A DNA stretch of 64,000 bases from Paracoccaceae bacterium (GCA_024642725.1 JAHEAO010000003.1:38969-102968); one strand, 5' to 3'; positions 16,168 to 25,863 are shown, numbered from the stretch's first letter. Notes: generated by a model from the letters alone, not told the origin. Numbers and translations are program-made.

Positions 16168-16655
16168 GATTGGTGGGAATGTTCGGAATTGCCGGCGTCG
16201 GCGTGCTGGCGCTCTTGGCTGGATGTGCGTCAGAGATGGCCGCCCCCATGCCGGGGAAGCCGCGCTCAGCCGAAAGCGCCCCCGCAGATGCGGACGCGGC
16301 CAAGCTCTTGAATGCAGAGCGTTCTCGAGCCGGGCTTTCGTTGGTAAGCCGCTCTGACAGGTTGGTTGCGGCCGCCATTACACATGCGCAGGATATGTCG
16401 GCGGCGGGCAATTTCTCGCATGTCGGGACCGGTGGCTTTTCGGTTGGCGACAGGGTTAAGGCGCAGGGTTACAGCTATTGTCTCGTTGCCGAGAACATTG
16501 CCCAAGGGCAGACTAATGCGGCAGAGGCGATCGACAGTTGGATGAAGTCTGCAGGCCACCGAAATAACATCCTGAATCCGGCTACGCGCGAATTCGGAAT
16601 GGCCTCGGCGCCCGGTTCGTACTGGGTGCTTGTGCTGGCGCAACCCGGCTGCTAG
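16164..16655 (+). CDS. CAP/SCP-domain lipoprotein
   Basis: A 163-aa exported protein. Its signal peptide (MRLVGMFGIAGVGVLALLAGC) ends in a lipobox, followed by a CAP (SCP/PR-1) domain: LLNAERSRAGLSLV, ITHAQDMSAAGNFSHVG, CLVAENIAQGQTNA and DSWMKSAGHRNNILNPATREFGM. Bacterial CAP proteins are extracytoplasmic and mostly uncharacterised. Its ATG overlaps the deaminase stop (ATGA), so it is co-translated with the deaminase. Its stop overlaps the convergent guaD stop by 4 bp. Confidence 0.85.
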   Translation: MRLVGMFGIAGVGVLALLAGCASEMAAPMPGKPRSAESAPADADAAKLLNAERSRAGLSLVSRSDRLVAAAITHAQDMSAAGNFSHVGTGGFSVGDRVKAQGYSYCLVAENIAQGQTNAAEAIDSWMKSAGHRNNILNPATREFGMASAPGSYWVLVLAQPGC

Positions 16656-17944
16656 CGCGTCGGCTTGCCGTCTATCCAGACTGCGTTTATGGCGCGGTCG
16701 TCACCCATCATTATGGTAGGGAACAAAGATTCCCAAAAGTCATTTGCTTGGGCGGCGCGCTGTTCCGTTGCCTTGGTCGCGGCGAGATCGAGTACGACAA
16801 GATCCGCCTCCAAGCCCTTGGATAGGTTTCCAACTTTGTCATCCATCCGCATGGACTGAGCTGATCCGACTGTCGCCAACCAAAACAGTTGGGCGGGATG
16901 CAGCGGATTTCCTCGCAACTGGCCGATCTCATAGGCTGCGGCCATCGTGCGTAGCATTGAAAATGACGATCCCCCGCCAGTGTCTGTCGCCAACCCAATT
17001 CTGTGCCCGGCGGCCTTCAGGCCACCCATGTCGAATAGCCCCGAGCCGATGAACGTATTCGATGTCGGGCAATGGATAAGCGCCGCATCCACCTCCTTGA
17101 TCCGCGCTTTTTCGCGGTCGGTCAGGTAGATGGCGTGGCCGTACATTCCACCTGAGCCAAGCAGCCCATGGCTTTCATAGGTATCAAGATAGTCGCGTGC
17201 CTGCGGAAAGAGATCAGCAACCCATGCAACCTCATCGGTCTGCTCGGACAGGTGGGTTTGCATAAGGCAGTTGGGATGCTCGGCCCAAAGCGCGCCCATT
17301 GCCGCCAGTTGTTCTGGCGTGGATGTTGGTGAAAATCGCGGCGTGATCGCATATGACAACCGGTCCACGCCATGCCACTTGGCCAATAGTTTCTTGGACT
17401 GGTCGTAAGATGTCTGGGGGGTGTCGCGTAACCCTTCGGGTGCATTCCTGTCCATGCAGGTCTTGCCGGCGACTGCACGCAACTTGCGCCTTTGCGCCTC
17501 GGAAAAGAAGGCATCCACACTCTCGGGATGTATGGTGCAGTAGCTGGCCACGGTTGTCGTGCCGTTCGCAAGCGTGAGGTCAAGATACAGCCGCGCAATT
17601 TCGGCGGCGTAGTCAGGATCGTTAAAACGCAACTCTTCAGGAAAGGTATAGCTGTTCAGCCAGTCGATGAGCCGTTTTCCCCAGCTGGCAATAATCGCTG
17701 TCTGCGGAAAATGGACGTGCGAGTCGATGAACCCGGCGGTGATCAGCGCATCGCCGTAATCCGTGACCGCCGCTTTGGGATGTCTGGCGCGTAGTACATC
17801 GGCCGGGCCCGTATCCGCGATCCGGCCATCGGCCACCAACACCGCGCCCCGCCGTTCATGCCGTGCAGAATCTTCAATTGGCAAATGGAACGGATCACCG
17901 GTGAAAGCGAGCGTCTGACCAAGCAGAAGCGACTGTTCTGACAT
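16652..17944 (-). CDS. guaD: Guanine deaminase
   Basis: Hydrolyses guanine to xanthine and ammonia. A 430-aa amidohydrolase with FIDSHVHFPQTAIIASWGKRLIDWLNSYTFPEE (zinc His 76 and 78), MQTHLSEQTDEV, GHAIYLTDRE, LIHCPTSNTFIGSGLFDM and GLATDTGGGSSFSML. This set is diagnostic for bacterial GuaD. I start at 17944 (MSEQSLLLGQ) because AAAGGAAA lies 7 bp upstream; the track start adds 21 residues without support. Confidence 0.93.
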   Translation of the reverse strand: MSEQSLLLGQTLAFTGDPFHLPIEDSARHERRGAVLVADGRIADTGPADVLRARHPKAAVTDYGDALITAGFIDSHVHFPQTAIIASWGKRLIDWLNSYTFPEELRFNDPDYAAEIARLYLDLTLANGTTTVASYCTIHPESVDAFFSEAQRRKLRAVAGKTCMDRNAPEGLRDTPQTSYDQSKKLLAKWHGVDRLSYAITPRFSPTSTPEQLAAMGALWAEHPNCLMQTHLSEQTDEVAWVADLFPQARDYLDTYESHGLLGSGGMYGHAIYLTDREKARIKEVDAALIHCPTSNTFIGSGLFDMGGLKAAGHRIGLATDTGGGSSFSMLRTMAAAYEIGQLRGNPLHPAQLFWLATVGSAQSMRMDDKVGNLSKGLEADLVVLDLAATKATEQRAAQANDFWESLFPTIMMGDDRAINAVWIDGKPTR

Positions 17945-18063
17945 TTGAATTTCCTTTGTTCCAGCGAAGGATGTTAAACGTCCGAGACGCTTGCGTAAAT
18001 CGGTCATTGCCTCTGTTTTTCAGAAGGTGTTTTGCCTATTGTGATCAAAAATAGGGGCCGTTG

Positions 18064-19446
18064 ATGGTTGATCAGGCGGAAGTCGAAACCGATCGTGACG
18101 AGGACGCCTACGTCCTCGACAAGCGCCATGTGGCGGCCATCCTTGATGCCGTGGAGGCCGAGGATGCTCCTCGCCTGACGGAATTGATGGAACCGCTGCA
18201 TGCAGCGGACATCGCCGACCTTCTTGAGCAGATTGACGGTGACGAACGACGCGCTCTCGTGCAGCTTTACGGCAAAGAGTTCGACGGTGAGATTCTCTCT
18301 GAACTCGATGAAAGCATTCGTGACGAAGTTATTGGTTACCTTCGCCACGAAGTCTTGGTCGAAGCCGTCCGGGAACTGGAATCCGACGATGTCGTCGACA
18401 TTCTCGAAGACCTCGACGAGCCCCAGCAGGAGGCAATCCTTGGCGCGCTTGAAGATGCCGACCGGGTCGCCGTGGAACAGGCGATGTCATATCCGGAGTA
18501 TTCCGCCGGACGCTTGATGCAGCGCGAAGTCGTGATGGGGCCTGAGCATTGGACCGTCGGCGAAGCCATCGACTATCTGCGGTCCGCAAAGGAACTTCCC
18601 GACCAATTCTACCACATGATCCTTGTCAATCCACGGCTGGAACCGGTCGCTTACGTGACTTTGGGTCGGCTGTTGTCGTCAAAGCGCGGAACAAAACTCC
18701 TCGACATCGTGGAAGACAGCTTTCGGACCTTTGAAGTGGATGAAGAGGAGGGAGATGTCGCCTATGCCTTCAACCAATACCATCTGATTTCAGCACCTGT
18801 CGTGGACAGCACCGGTCGTCTTGTCGGAGCGATCACCATAGACGATGCCATGGCGGTGCTCGACGAAGAGCACGAAGAAGATATCCTCCGCTTGGCAGGT
18901 GTGGGCGACGGGAGCCTTTCGGACAAAGTAATCGAGACGACCAAGCAGAGGCTTCCCTGGCTGGCCGTAAACCTTGTCACAGCCATCCTCGCTTCTATGG
19001 TTATCGCGCAATTTGAATCGACCATTGCAAAATTGGTCTCTTTGGCGGTCCTGATGCCGATCGTCGCTTCGATGGGCGGTAACGCGGGAACCCAAGCTCT
19101 GACAGTTGCCGTCCGCGCCATCGCGACCCGCGACCTGACTGGTTCGAACGTTTGGCGTGTGATCAGACGCGAAGCCATGGTCGGGCTGGTGAATGGCGTC
19201 ATATTTGCCATTGTCATGGGGGCGGTCGGGTTTTTCTGGTTCGGCTCACCGATGCTGGGCATGGTGATTGCCCTGGCCATGGTTATTAACCTCATGGTGG
19301 CAGGGCTCGCAGGAATTGGCATTCCTGTCGTTCTTGAGCGTCTTGGTGTCGATCCTGCGCTCGCCTCGGGGGCATTCGTAACCACGGTGACGGATGTCGT
19401 GGGGTTCTTTGCTTTCCTCGGACTCGCGGCCCTGGTTCTGATCTGA
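18064..19446 (+). CDS. mgtE: Magnesium transporter MgtE
   Basis: A 460-aa Mg2+ channel/transporter. It has an acidic N-terminal helical MgtE-N domain (residues about 20-130), a pair of CBS domains (about 130-255, ending AITIDDAMAVLDEEHEEDILRLAG), then five membrane helices. The helices include the conserved pore block LMPIVASMGGNAGTQALTVAVRAIATRDL and FVTTVTDVVGFFAFLGLAALVLI. The start at 18064 follows TTG 18061 of the track. It stands divergent from guaD with a 119-bp gap. Confidence 0.95.
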   Translation: MVDQAEVETDRDEDAYVLDKRHVAAILDAVEAEDAPRLTELMEPLHAADIADLLEQIDGDERRALVQLYGKEFDGEILSELDESIRDEVIGYLRHEVLVEAVRELESDDVVDILEDLDEPQQEAILGALEDADRVAVEQAMSYPEYSAGRLMQREVVMGPEHWTVGEAIDYLRSAKELPDQFYHMILVNPRLEPVAYVTLGRLLSSKRGTKLLDIVEDSFRTFEVDEEEGDVAYAFNQYHLISAPVVDSTGRLVGAITIDDAMAVLDEEHEEDILRLAGVGDGSLSDKVIETTKQRLPWLAVNLVTAILASMVIAQFESTIAKLVSLAVLMPIVASMGGNAGTQALTVAVRAIATRDLTGSNVWRVIRREAMVGLVNGVIFAIVMGAVGFFWFGSPMLGMVIALAMVINLMVAGLAGIGIPVVLERLGVDPALASGAFVTTVTDVVGFFAFLGLAALVLI

Positions 19447-19461
19447 ACGGAGCAATCCCAA

Positions 19462-20022
19462 ATGCAGGACATCGCAACCAAGAAAGCGGATGCGCGCAAG
19501 ACGGCTTTCGCGCGGCGCGCTGCGGCACATACCGAACAAGCCAATCAGGCGGGAAATCGGCACCTGCTGGATTTTCTGACCAGGTTTCGTGGCGAGGAAA
19601 TGTCTGGCTACATGGCGATCCGTACAGAGATAGACCCACTTGCTGCGATGTCTGAAATGGCGAAATACGGGCCGGTTGGGGTTCCTGTGATCATCGGCCC
19701 AGGCCTTCCGCTGGAGTTTCACCGCTGGGAGCCAGACATTGCGATGATTGCCGGTCCGTTCGGGGCCCGGGTGCCGATCAATGCCGAAGCCGTTGTGCCC
19801 AAGGTCATCGTGATGCCGCTTGCGGCCTTTGACAGGTCAGGGAGTCGTCTTGGTTATGGCGGGGGCTTCTATGACAGGACGCTGGAACTTTTGCGGCAGT
19901 CAGGGCCGGTTATGGCTATTGGTTTTGCCTACTCAGCGCAAGAATTCGAGCAACTGCCAGTCGAGCCGACCGATCAAAAACTGGATGCGGTCGTAACGGA
20001 ATCCGGGGTCATCACTATCTGA
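19462..20022 (+). CDS. 5-formyltetrahydrofolate cyclo-ligase
   Basis: Converts 5-formyl-THF to 5,10-methenyl-THF with ATP. The 186-aa protein has the C-terminal family signature LAAFDRSGSRLGYGGGFYDRTLELL and the basic N-terminus KADARKTAFARRAAA. It begins 15 bp after mgtE and precedes the YmdB-like gene. Although this enzyme is often linked to the 6S RNA gene in other bacteria, no room for a 6S RNA exists at this locus. Confidence 0.92.
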   Translation: MQDIATKKADARKTAFARRAAAHTEQANQAGNRHLLDFLTRFRGEEMSGYMAIRTEIDPLAAMSEMAKYGPVGVPVIIGPGLPLEFHRWEPDIAMIAGPFGARVPINAEAVVPKVIVMPLAAFDRSGSRLGYGGGFYDRTLELLRQSGPVMAIGFAYSAQEFEQLPVEPTDQKLDAVVTESGVITI

Positions 20023-20072
20023 TGGATCAAGTCGCGCTTGCCCTTCCGCAATCCGCACCATAGCACAATGGC

Positions 20073-20885
20073 ATGAGAATTCTGTTTCTTGGTGATGTTA
20101 TGGGGCGGTCCGGACGGACCGCAATCGCGGAGAATCTGCCGCGGCTGCGCGATGCTTGGCGGCTCGATTTCGTAGTGGTCAACAGCGAAAATGCAAGCAA
20201 CGGCGTGGGTCTGACCGGCGCACATGCAAAATTGTTGCTGGACGCCGGCGCCGACTGTCTCACGCTCGGAGACCATTCTTTCGACCAGAAAGACATGATG
20301 CAGTTCATCGAAATCGAGCCGCGGGTCCTGCGACCGATAAACTACGCCAAATCCGCTCCCGGCAAAGGTTTCCGGGTTTTCGAAGCAGCGGGGGGACGTA
20401 AGATTCTCGTTGCGCAGGTGCTGGGGCAAGTGTTCATGAAGCGCCCATTCGACGATCCGTTTTCGGCAATCGACTCGGTTCTCAGGGCTCATCCGATGGG
20501 CGGGCTGGTGAACGCCAGCCTGGTCGATATGCATTGCGAGGCGACATCCGAAAAGATGGCCATGGGCCACTGGTGTGACGGGCGTGCCAGCGTCGTGGTC
20601 GGTACCCATACCCATGTTCCGACTGCTGATGCCATGATCTTGACCGGCGGAACGGCCTATCAGTCCGATGCCGGGATGTGTGGTGACTACAATTCGGTCA
20701 TCGGCATGGATAAGGCCGAGCCTCTGCGCCGGTTCATCACCGGGATGGGCAAAGAGCGGTTCACCCCGGCCAGCGGTGAGGCCACCTTGTCGGGCCTATA
20801 CGTTGAAACGGACGACAGGACCGGCAAGGCCACGCGTATTTCCATGGTGCGCGAGGGCGGGCTTCTTCAGGCTTCCAATCCATGA
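20073..20885 (+). CDS. YmdB-like metallophosphoesterase (TIGR00282 family)
   Basis: A 270-aa calcineurin-fold phosphodiesterase starting MRILFLGDVMGRSGR. Metal-binding motifs are GDVM, VNSENASNG, LGDHSFD (where relatives often have GNHxxD) and VVGTHTHVPTADA, with GTAYQSDAGMCG after them. In Bacillus YmdB acts on cyclic nucleotides and RNA; the alphaproteobacterial substrate is not known. It overlaps the next gene by 4 bp (ATGA). Confidence 0.9.
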   Translation: MRILFLGDVMGRSGRTAIAENLPRLRDAWRLDFVVVNSENASNGVGLTGAHAKLLLDAGADCLTLGDHSFDQKDMMQFIEIEPRVLRPINYAKSAPGKGFRVFEAAGGRKILVAQVLGQVFMKRPFDDPFSAIDSVLRAHPMGGLVNASLVDMHCEATSEKMAMGHWCDGRASVVVGTHTHVPTADAMILTGGTAYQSDAGMCGDYNSVIGMDKAEPLRRFITGMGKERFTPASGEATLSGLYVETDDRTGKATRISMVREGGLLQASNP

Positions 20886-21829
20886 ATCATCGCTGGGGGC
20901 TGGTCGGCTTTCTGATCTTGCTTGGTGCCGCTTGGGGTGCGACCCAGCCGATGACCAAAATTGCCGTTTCGGAAGGCTACCGGCATTTCGGGCTGATATT
21001 CTGGCAATTCGTCATTGGCGCACTGCTGTTGGCGCTTATCAATATGTTGCGCCGCAGACCACTTCCGCTCGGCGTACCACAACTCAGGCTTTACCTCATC
21101 ATCGCTCTGGTCGGTACAATCCTGCCAAATGCCGCATCCTATGAGGCTGCGCGATTCCTGCCGTCGGGAATAATGTCGATCGTAATATCGACGGTACCGA
21201 TGTTCGTCTTCCCAATCGCCCTGCTGATGGGCACGGATCACGTCAGCTGGCAGCGGTTCGCGGGGCTGTTTGTCGGCTTCGTCGGCGTCGGTCTGTTGGT
21301 CGTGCCCCAAGCAAGCCTGCCGGACAAAGCGATGACCGCATATATCCCGCTCGCCCTTTCAGCGGCTGTGTTTTACGGGCTCGAAGGTAATATCGTTGCA
21401 AAATGGGGGACTTATGGATGCGGCGGCATTCAGGTCCTCTTGGGTGCCTCAATCGTCGGAGCACTTCTTACCGGTCCTCTCGCGGTGCTGACCGGGACGT
21501 GGATTCCTCCGCATACGAGCCTGACCTTGCCGGATCTTGCGCTTATTCTGTCTTCAGCGATCCATGCATTCGCCTATGCGGGCTATGTTTGGCTTGTCGG
21601 CAGGGCGGGCAGCGTCTTTGCTGCGCAGGTTTCATACCTTGTCACGGCATTCGGAATGTTCTGGGCTATGCTGGTCCTATCCGAGAGCTATTCGAATTGG
21701 GTTTGGCTGGCGCTCGGGGTCATTTTTGCGGGCCTCTTCCTTGTGCAGCCCAAAGCCACAACCGCGCTTGCAGGGTCTACGCCGCTGCCCCATGATGCAG
21801 TGCCGAAACCAGAACACGGATCGACATGA
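20882..21829 (+). CDS. EamA/DMT-family transporter
   Basis: A 315-aa membrane protein with ten predicted helices in two EamA repeats (for example LVGFLILLGAAWGATQPM, FLPSGIMSIVISTVPMFVFPIALLMG and WVWLALGVIFAGLFLVQPK). The substrate is unknown; relatives export amino acids or other metabolites. It is tightly coupled to both neighbours by ATGA overlaps. Confidence 0.87.
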   Translation: MNHRWGLVGFLILLGAAWGATQPMTKIAVSEGYRHFGLIFWQFVIGALLLALINMLRRRPLPLGVPQLRLYLIIALVGTILPNAASYEAARFLPSGIMSIVISTVPMFVFPIALLMGTDHVSWQRFAGLFVGFVGVGLLVVPQASLPDKAMTAYIPLALSAAVFYGLEGNIVAKWGTYGCGGIQVLLGASIVGALLTGPLAVLTGTWIPPHTSLTLPDLALILSSAIHAFAYAGYVWLVGRAGSVFAAQVSYLVTAFGMFWAMLVLSESYSNWVWLALGVIFAGLFLVQPKATTALAGSTPLPHDAVPKPEHGST

Positions 21830-23604
21830 TAGAGCTTGGACTTTCGGATACAGCGATGGCCTTCATGGGGCTTGCGCTCATCGTCGGTATGTTTGTCCTG
21901 TTCGTGACAGAGCGATACCCGGCAGAGGTGATTGCGATTGCGGGCGCAGCTTTGATGCTGGTTCTCAACATGTTGCCCTATGACGCTGCACTAACGGTTC
22001 TTTCAAACCCCGCTCCCTGGACGATAACTGCCATGTTTCTGGTGATGGGCGGGCTGGTCAGGACCGGGGCACTGGAATGGCTGACACAGCAGGCCGAAGC
22101 ACAGGCATCACGACGTCCACGGGCGACGCTGGTGATCTTGCTTGGTTGCGTCGCCCTTGGTTCCGCCTTCATGAACAACACGCCCGTCGTCGTGGTCATG
22201 ATTCCGGTCTTTGTGCAGGTCGCGCGAAAACTGGGAGTGTCTCCATCCAAGCTATTGATACCACTGTCATATTTTGCAATTTTGGGCGGCACACTGACCC
22301 TCATTGGCACCTCGACTAATCTTCTGGTCGACGGTGTCGCCAGGTCCAAAGGGCTGGCCCCATTCAGCATTTTCGAAATCACCGGCCTCGGCATGGTTCA
22401 GGTCGTGATCGGGATGGCCTATATCGGACTGATCGGGCGACGGTTGCTGCCAGACCGCCAGTCAATGGGTGTGCTTCTGAGCGATCGGCGCAAGATGAAA
22501 TATTTTACCGAGGTCGCCGTGCCGGTCGATTCCTCGCTGATAGGCCGTAACGTAAACGAGATCGAACTGTTCAAGCGAGAGGGTGTCCGACTCATCGACG
22601 TGCTCCGCGGTGATGCTTCGCTGCGGCGGGATCTGACCGGCGTCGAACTCGCTGCCGGTGACAGGGTGGTACTTCGGACGGAAATGGCAGAACTTCTTGG
22701 CCTCCAGCAGAACAAGGACGTCCGCATGGTGGACGAACTGAGTTCCGTCCAGACCGCGACGGTCGAAGTGCTGATCACACCGGGTTGCAAGATGGTCGGT
22801 CGCTCACTTGGGTCAATGCGACTGCGCCGCCGCTATGGCGTTTACCCGCTGGCCGTCCATCGACGAAACCAGAATATCGGCAGACAGCTTGATGATCTTG
22901 TCGTGAGGGTCGGTGATACCTTGCTCCTCGAGGGTGCACCGGAAGATATTGAACGCCTCGCTTCTGATATGGAACTCGTCGATATCTCGCATCCGACGGT
23001 CAAGCCGTTTCGCCGCAGTCAGGCCCCGATCGCCATCGGCGTTCTGGTCGGCGTCGTCGTATTGTCCGCGCTGGGTGTGGCTCCGATCCTTGCCCTGTCG
23101 GTTGTCGGGGTCGCGATCATCCTGCTGGCAAGATGCATTGACGCCGACGAGGCGTTTTCATTCGTCGAAGGCCGGCTTCTGGCCTTGATCTTTGCAATGC
23201 TTGCCGTGGGCGTTGGGCTGGAACACGTTGGCACGGTTACCCTGATCGTTAGTGCCGTTGAACCCTTTCTGAAGGGGCTGCCCGCTTTTGCGGTGATCCT
23301 CGTGATCTACCTTCTGGCATCAACACTGACAGAGTTGGTGTCCAACAATGCCGTTGGTGTCATTTTTGCTCCGATTGCAATCGAGCTGGGGTACGCGCTC
23401 GGCCTTGACCCCCGGCCATTGGTGGTCGCCGTCATGTTTGCCGCATCTGCCGCATTCTCCACCCCGATCGGGTATCAGACCAACATGCTCGTCTATGGCC
23501 CGGGCGGTTATAAATTCACCGACTACATGAAAGTCGGTATTCCTCTGAACATCATGCTTGGGGTTGCCGCCAGCCTGCTGATTCCTTTCATCTGGCCAGT
23601 CTAG
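21826..23604 (+). CDS. SLC13-family permease with two TrkA-C domains
   Basis: A 592-aa protein. Membrane blocks from the anion/citrate-type (ArsB/NhaD superfamily) transporter at both ends (LGSAFMNNTPVVVVMIPVFV and STLTELVSNNAVGVIFAPIAIEL) flank two TrkA-C regulatory domains (about residues 220-385). The motif MNNTPVVVVMIP and its mirrored SNNAVGVIFAP are the substrate/ion hairpins of this fold. The substrate is probably a divalent anion (sulfate or dicarboxylate), unproven. A second permease of the same architecture lies convergent 350 bp away. Confidence 0.9.
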   Translation: MIELGLSDTAMAFMGLALIVGMFVLFVTERYPAEVIAIAGAALMLVLNMLPYDAALTVLSNPAPWTITAMFLVMGGLVRTGALEWLTQQAEAQASRRPRATLVILLGCVALGSAFMNNTPVVVVMIPVFVQVARKLGVSPSKLLIPLSYFAILGGTLTLIGTSTNLLVDGVARSKGLAPFSIFEITGLGMVQVVIGMAYIGLIGRRLLPDRQSMGVLLSDRRKMKYFTEVAVPVDSSLIGRNVNEIELFKREGVRLIDVLRGDASLRRDLTGVELAAGDRVVLRTEMAELLGLQQNKDVRMVDELSSVQTATVEVLITPGCKMVGRSLGSMRLRRRYGVYPLAVHRRNQNIGRQLDDLVVRVGDTLLLEGAPEDIERLASDMELVDISHPTVKPFRRSQAPIAIGVLVGVVVLSALGVAPILALSVVGVAIILLARCIDADEAFSFVEGRLLALIFAMLAVGVGLEHVGTVTLIVSAVEPFLKGLPAFAVILVIYLLASTLTELVSNNAVGVIFAPIAIELGYALGLDPRPLVVAVMFAASAAFSTPIGYQTNMLVYGPGGYKFTDYMKVGIPLNIMLGVAASLLIPFIWPV

Positions 23605-23607
23605 AAA

Positions 23608-23934
23608 ATGCGGTTTGCCCTTGTTCTTCTTCTGTTTGCCTCTGCCTGCGCACCTGTCGCCGGGCTAGGCGGCCCCGTTGGGCGGGCAAAGCCAAACCGC
23701 GCGATCCTTTATCCGGTTGGTCTGAACCTTCTTATGTCAGACGGAACCTTGTGCGCCGGTCATCGTCCCGGGAACGCCAAAGGCTGGAGCGGCCAATTGT
23801 CGGGTTGTCCGCACCCCCTGTCGTATCAGGTCTCAGGATCCGATCCGACAATCCCTCGCCTCGAGTTGCATCGCGGTGAAGCCGGGCAGGGTGCGGCTGT
23901 CAGCGTTGACGGGGTGTCTTTCTCGGCTCCCTGA
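23608..23934 (+). CDS. Small lipoprotein, function unknown
   Basis: A 108-aa exported protein: the signal peptide MRFALVLLLFASAC ends in a lipobox with lipidated Cys at residue 14. The remainder contains two cysteines (LCAGHRPG, GCPHPL) and a beta-rich pattern. No family is recognised. It begins 3 bp after the SLC13 gene stop, so it is co-transcribed, and it faces the second SLC13 gene across an 18-bp gap. Confidence 0.7.
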   Translation: MRFALVLLLFASACAPVAGLGGPVGRAKPNRAILYPVGLNLLMSDGTLCAGHRPGNAKGWSGQLSGCPHPLSYQVSGSDPTIPRLELHRGEAGQGAAVSVDGVSFSAP

Positions 23935-23952
23935 CCCGATTGGAAATCGCGG

Positions 23953-25734
23953 TCAGAACGGCCAGAAGACCTGAATCGCCGGTATGGAGACCAGAACCAC
24001 CAACGCCTCTAGCGGCAGGCCCATGCGCCAGTAGTCGCCGAAACTGTATCCGCCGGGGCCAAGGATCAGCGTATTGTTCTTGTGCCCGATTGGGGTCAGG
24101 AACGCGCAGGACGCAGCAACTGCAACCGCCATCAGGAACGGATCCGGTGAGACGCCGAGTTGTGCGGCCATCTGGATGCCAACAGGGGCCGCCACGATCG
24201 TGGTTGCCGTGTTATTGAGCACGTCAGACAGCGTCATCGTCACGACCATTAGAACCGTCAGGATCGCCCAAGGTGGCATGCCGAGGGTAAAATCGACCAA
24301 TGCGCCGGCAATCAGATCCGTGCCGCCAGACGTCTCCAGCGCCCCGCCCAGAGGGATCATGGACCCCAGCAGGACGATGACAGGCCATTCAACATGGCTG
24401 TATATTTCCGAAAGGGGCACGATGCGGGCCAGCGCATAGGCCACGACCACCAAACCAAGCGCAACCGGCAGGTAAATCCAACCCAGGCTTGCGGCGATGA
24501 CCGCGCTGGCAAAGATGCCGATCGCCAGCCAGACTTTCTTGTCCGCGGTCACCGCAAGACCCCGGTCGGCGAGTGGTAGACAACCAAGCCATTCCACAAC
24601 ATCATCGGCCTCATCCTGCGGCGCAAGCAGAAGCAGGATGTCGCCAGCCTTGACGGTGGTCTTGCGGACTTGACGCTGTAACCGTTTGCCTTGCCGGGAA
24701 ATTCCCATCAGCACCGTGCGTCGCCGCCAGGAAAGTCCTATCGCTTGCGCCGTCTTGCCGTTCAGCCGGGAGGCTTCCGTCACCACGCATTCGACAACGC
24801 GCACCCCGTCACCTTCGGCCTGCAGAATGCCCTGTCGTTTCGGGTCTGAAAAATCCAGGGACAACGCCGCGCGAAATTCATCAAGTGCGTCCGGAGGTGC
24901 CTCAAGCACCAGCGCGTCGCCGGCTTCTAGTCTGGTGTTCCGCTGCGTGCCGTACCGACGTTTGCCATCCCGGATCAGGCCCAGTATGGCGACATCATTC
25001 TTCTCTGCTGTCTCAACCAGTTCGTTCAGCCGCTTGCCAATGTGTTTGCTGTTTTGCGGAATCGTTAGCTCGGCGATATACTCACCGACTTCGGTCATGC
25101 CACTGCCTGCAGAATGGTTGGCTTGGTTCGAAGGGATCATACGCCAGCCGACCAGCGCCACGAAAGCCAGCCCGGTTGTCGCGGCCACGATTCCGACCGG
25201 CGCGAAATCAAACATCGAAAAGGAAGTCCCAAGGGATTCCTCGCGTATTGCGGCAATAATGATGTTGGGCGGCGTTCCGATCAGCGTGACCATACCACCA
25301 AGGATGGTCGCGAACGAAAGTGGCATCAGCGACAAGCCCGGGCTACGGCCTGCTTTGTGCGCGGTCTGAATATCGACAGGCATAAGTAAGGCAAGTGCAG
25401 CTACGTTGTTCATGAAAGCGGACAGCACACTGGCAACAGTTCCCATGATGGCGATGTGGCTGGCCAGGCTTCGCCCGCTGTCGACCAATGTGCGGGTTAT
25501 CAGAAAAATCGCACCCGATCGCACCAACCCTCCCGATACGATCAGGACGAGAGCCACGATCAAGGTTGCAGGATGGCCAAAACCGGAAAATGCGTCTTTC
25601 GTGGGTACGACGCCAAGCACGACGGCCGACATAAGCGCGGCAAAAGCCACAAGGTCGTAGCGAAAACGCCCCCAAAGCAGTAGCGCGAAAACGGCCCCAA
25701 AAAGCGAAAACAGGATGATCTGTTCAGTTGTCAT
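23953..25734 (-). CDS. SLC13-family permease with TrkA-C domains
   Basis: A 593-aa protein with the same plan as the other SLC13 permease: N-terminal helices with FMNNVAALALLMPV, two TrkA-C domains (about 210-385), and C-terminal helices with LSDVLNNTATTIVAAPVGI and FLTPIGHKNNTLILGPGGYSFGDYWRMG. I start at 25734 because AAGGGAG lies 5 bp upstream on the minus strand. The track start adds 47 residues that overlap divergent yebC upstream sequence. The substrate is unknown. Confidence 0.9.
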   Translation of the reverse strand: MTTEQIILFSLFGAVFALLLWGRFRYDLVAFAALMSAVVLGVVPTKDAFSGFGHPATLIVALVLIVSGGLVRSGAIFLITRTLVDSGRSLASHIAIMGTVASVLSAFMNNVAALALLMPVDIQTAHKAGRSPGLSLMPLSFATILGGMVTLIGTPPNIIIAAIREESLGTSFSMFDFAPVGIVAATTGLAFVALVGWRMIPSNQANHSAGSGMTEVGEYIAELTIPQNSKHIGKRLNELVETAEKNDVAILGLIRDGKRRYGTQRNTRLEAGDALVLEAPPDALDEFRAALSLDFSDPKRQGILQAEGDGVRVVECVVTEASRLNGKTAQAIGLSWRRRTVLMGISRQGKRLQRQVRKTTVKAGDILLLLAPQDEADDVVEWLGCLPLADRGLAVTADKKVWLAIGIFASAVIAASLGWIYLPVALGLVVVAYALARIVPLSEIYSHVEWPVIVLLGSMIPLGGALETSGGTDLIAGALVDFTLGMPPWAILTVLMVVTMTLSDVLNNTATTIVAAPVGIQMAAQLGVSPDPFLMAVAVAASCAFLTPIGHKNNTLILGPGGYSFGDYWRMGLPLEALVVLVSIPAIQVFWPF

Positions 25735-25863
25735 CAACGCTCCCTTGCCATCACTACACCCAAAAGGATTGGTCGAAGGATTGCAACGCCTGCCGGACTT
25801 GCAGGCAGGGGGACGGGTGACATATAGAGGCGCGAAGCCGAAATCAGAGATAGGATCAGGGCT

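Noticed and set aside
19447-19461. Possible 6S RNA next to the 5-formyltetrahydrofolate cyclo-ligase gene, as in many bacteria.
   Set aside because: Only 15 bp separate mgtE from the cyclo-ligase gene, so no RNA gene fits.
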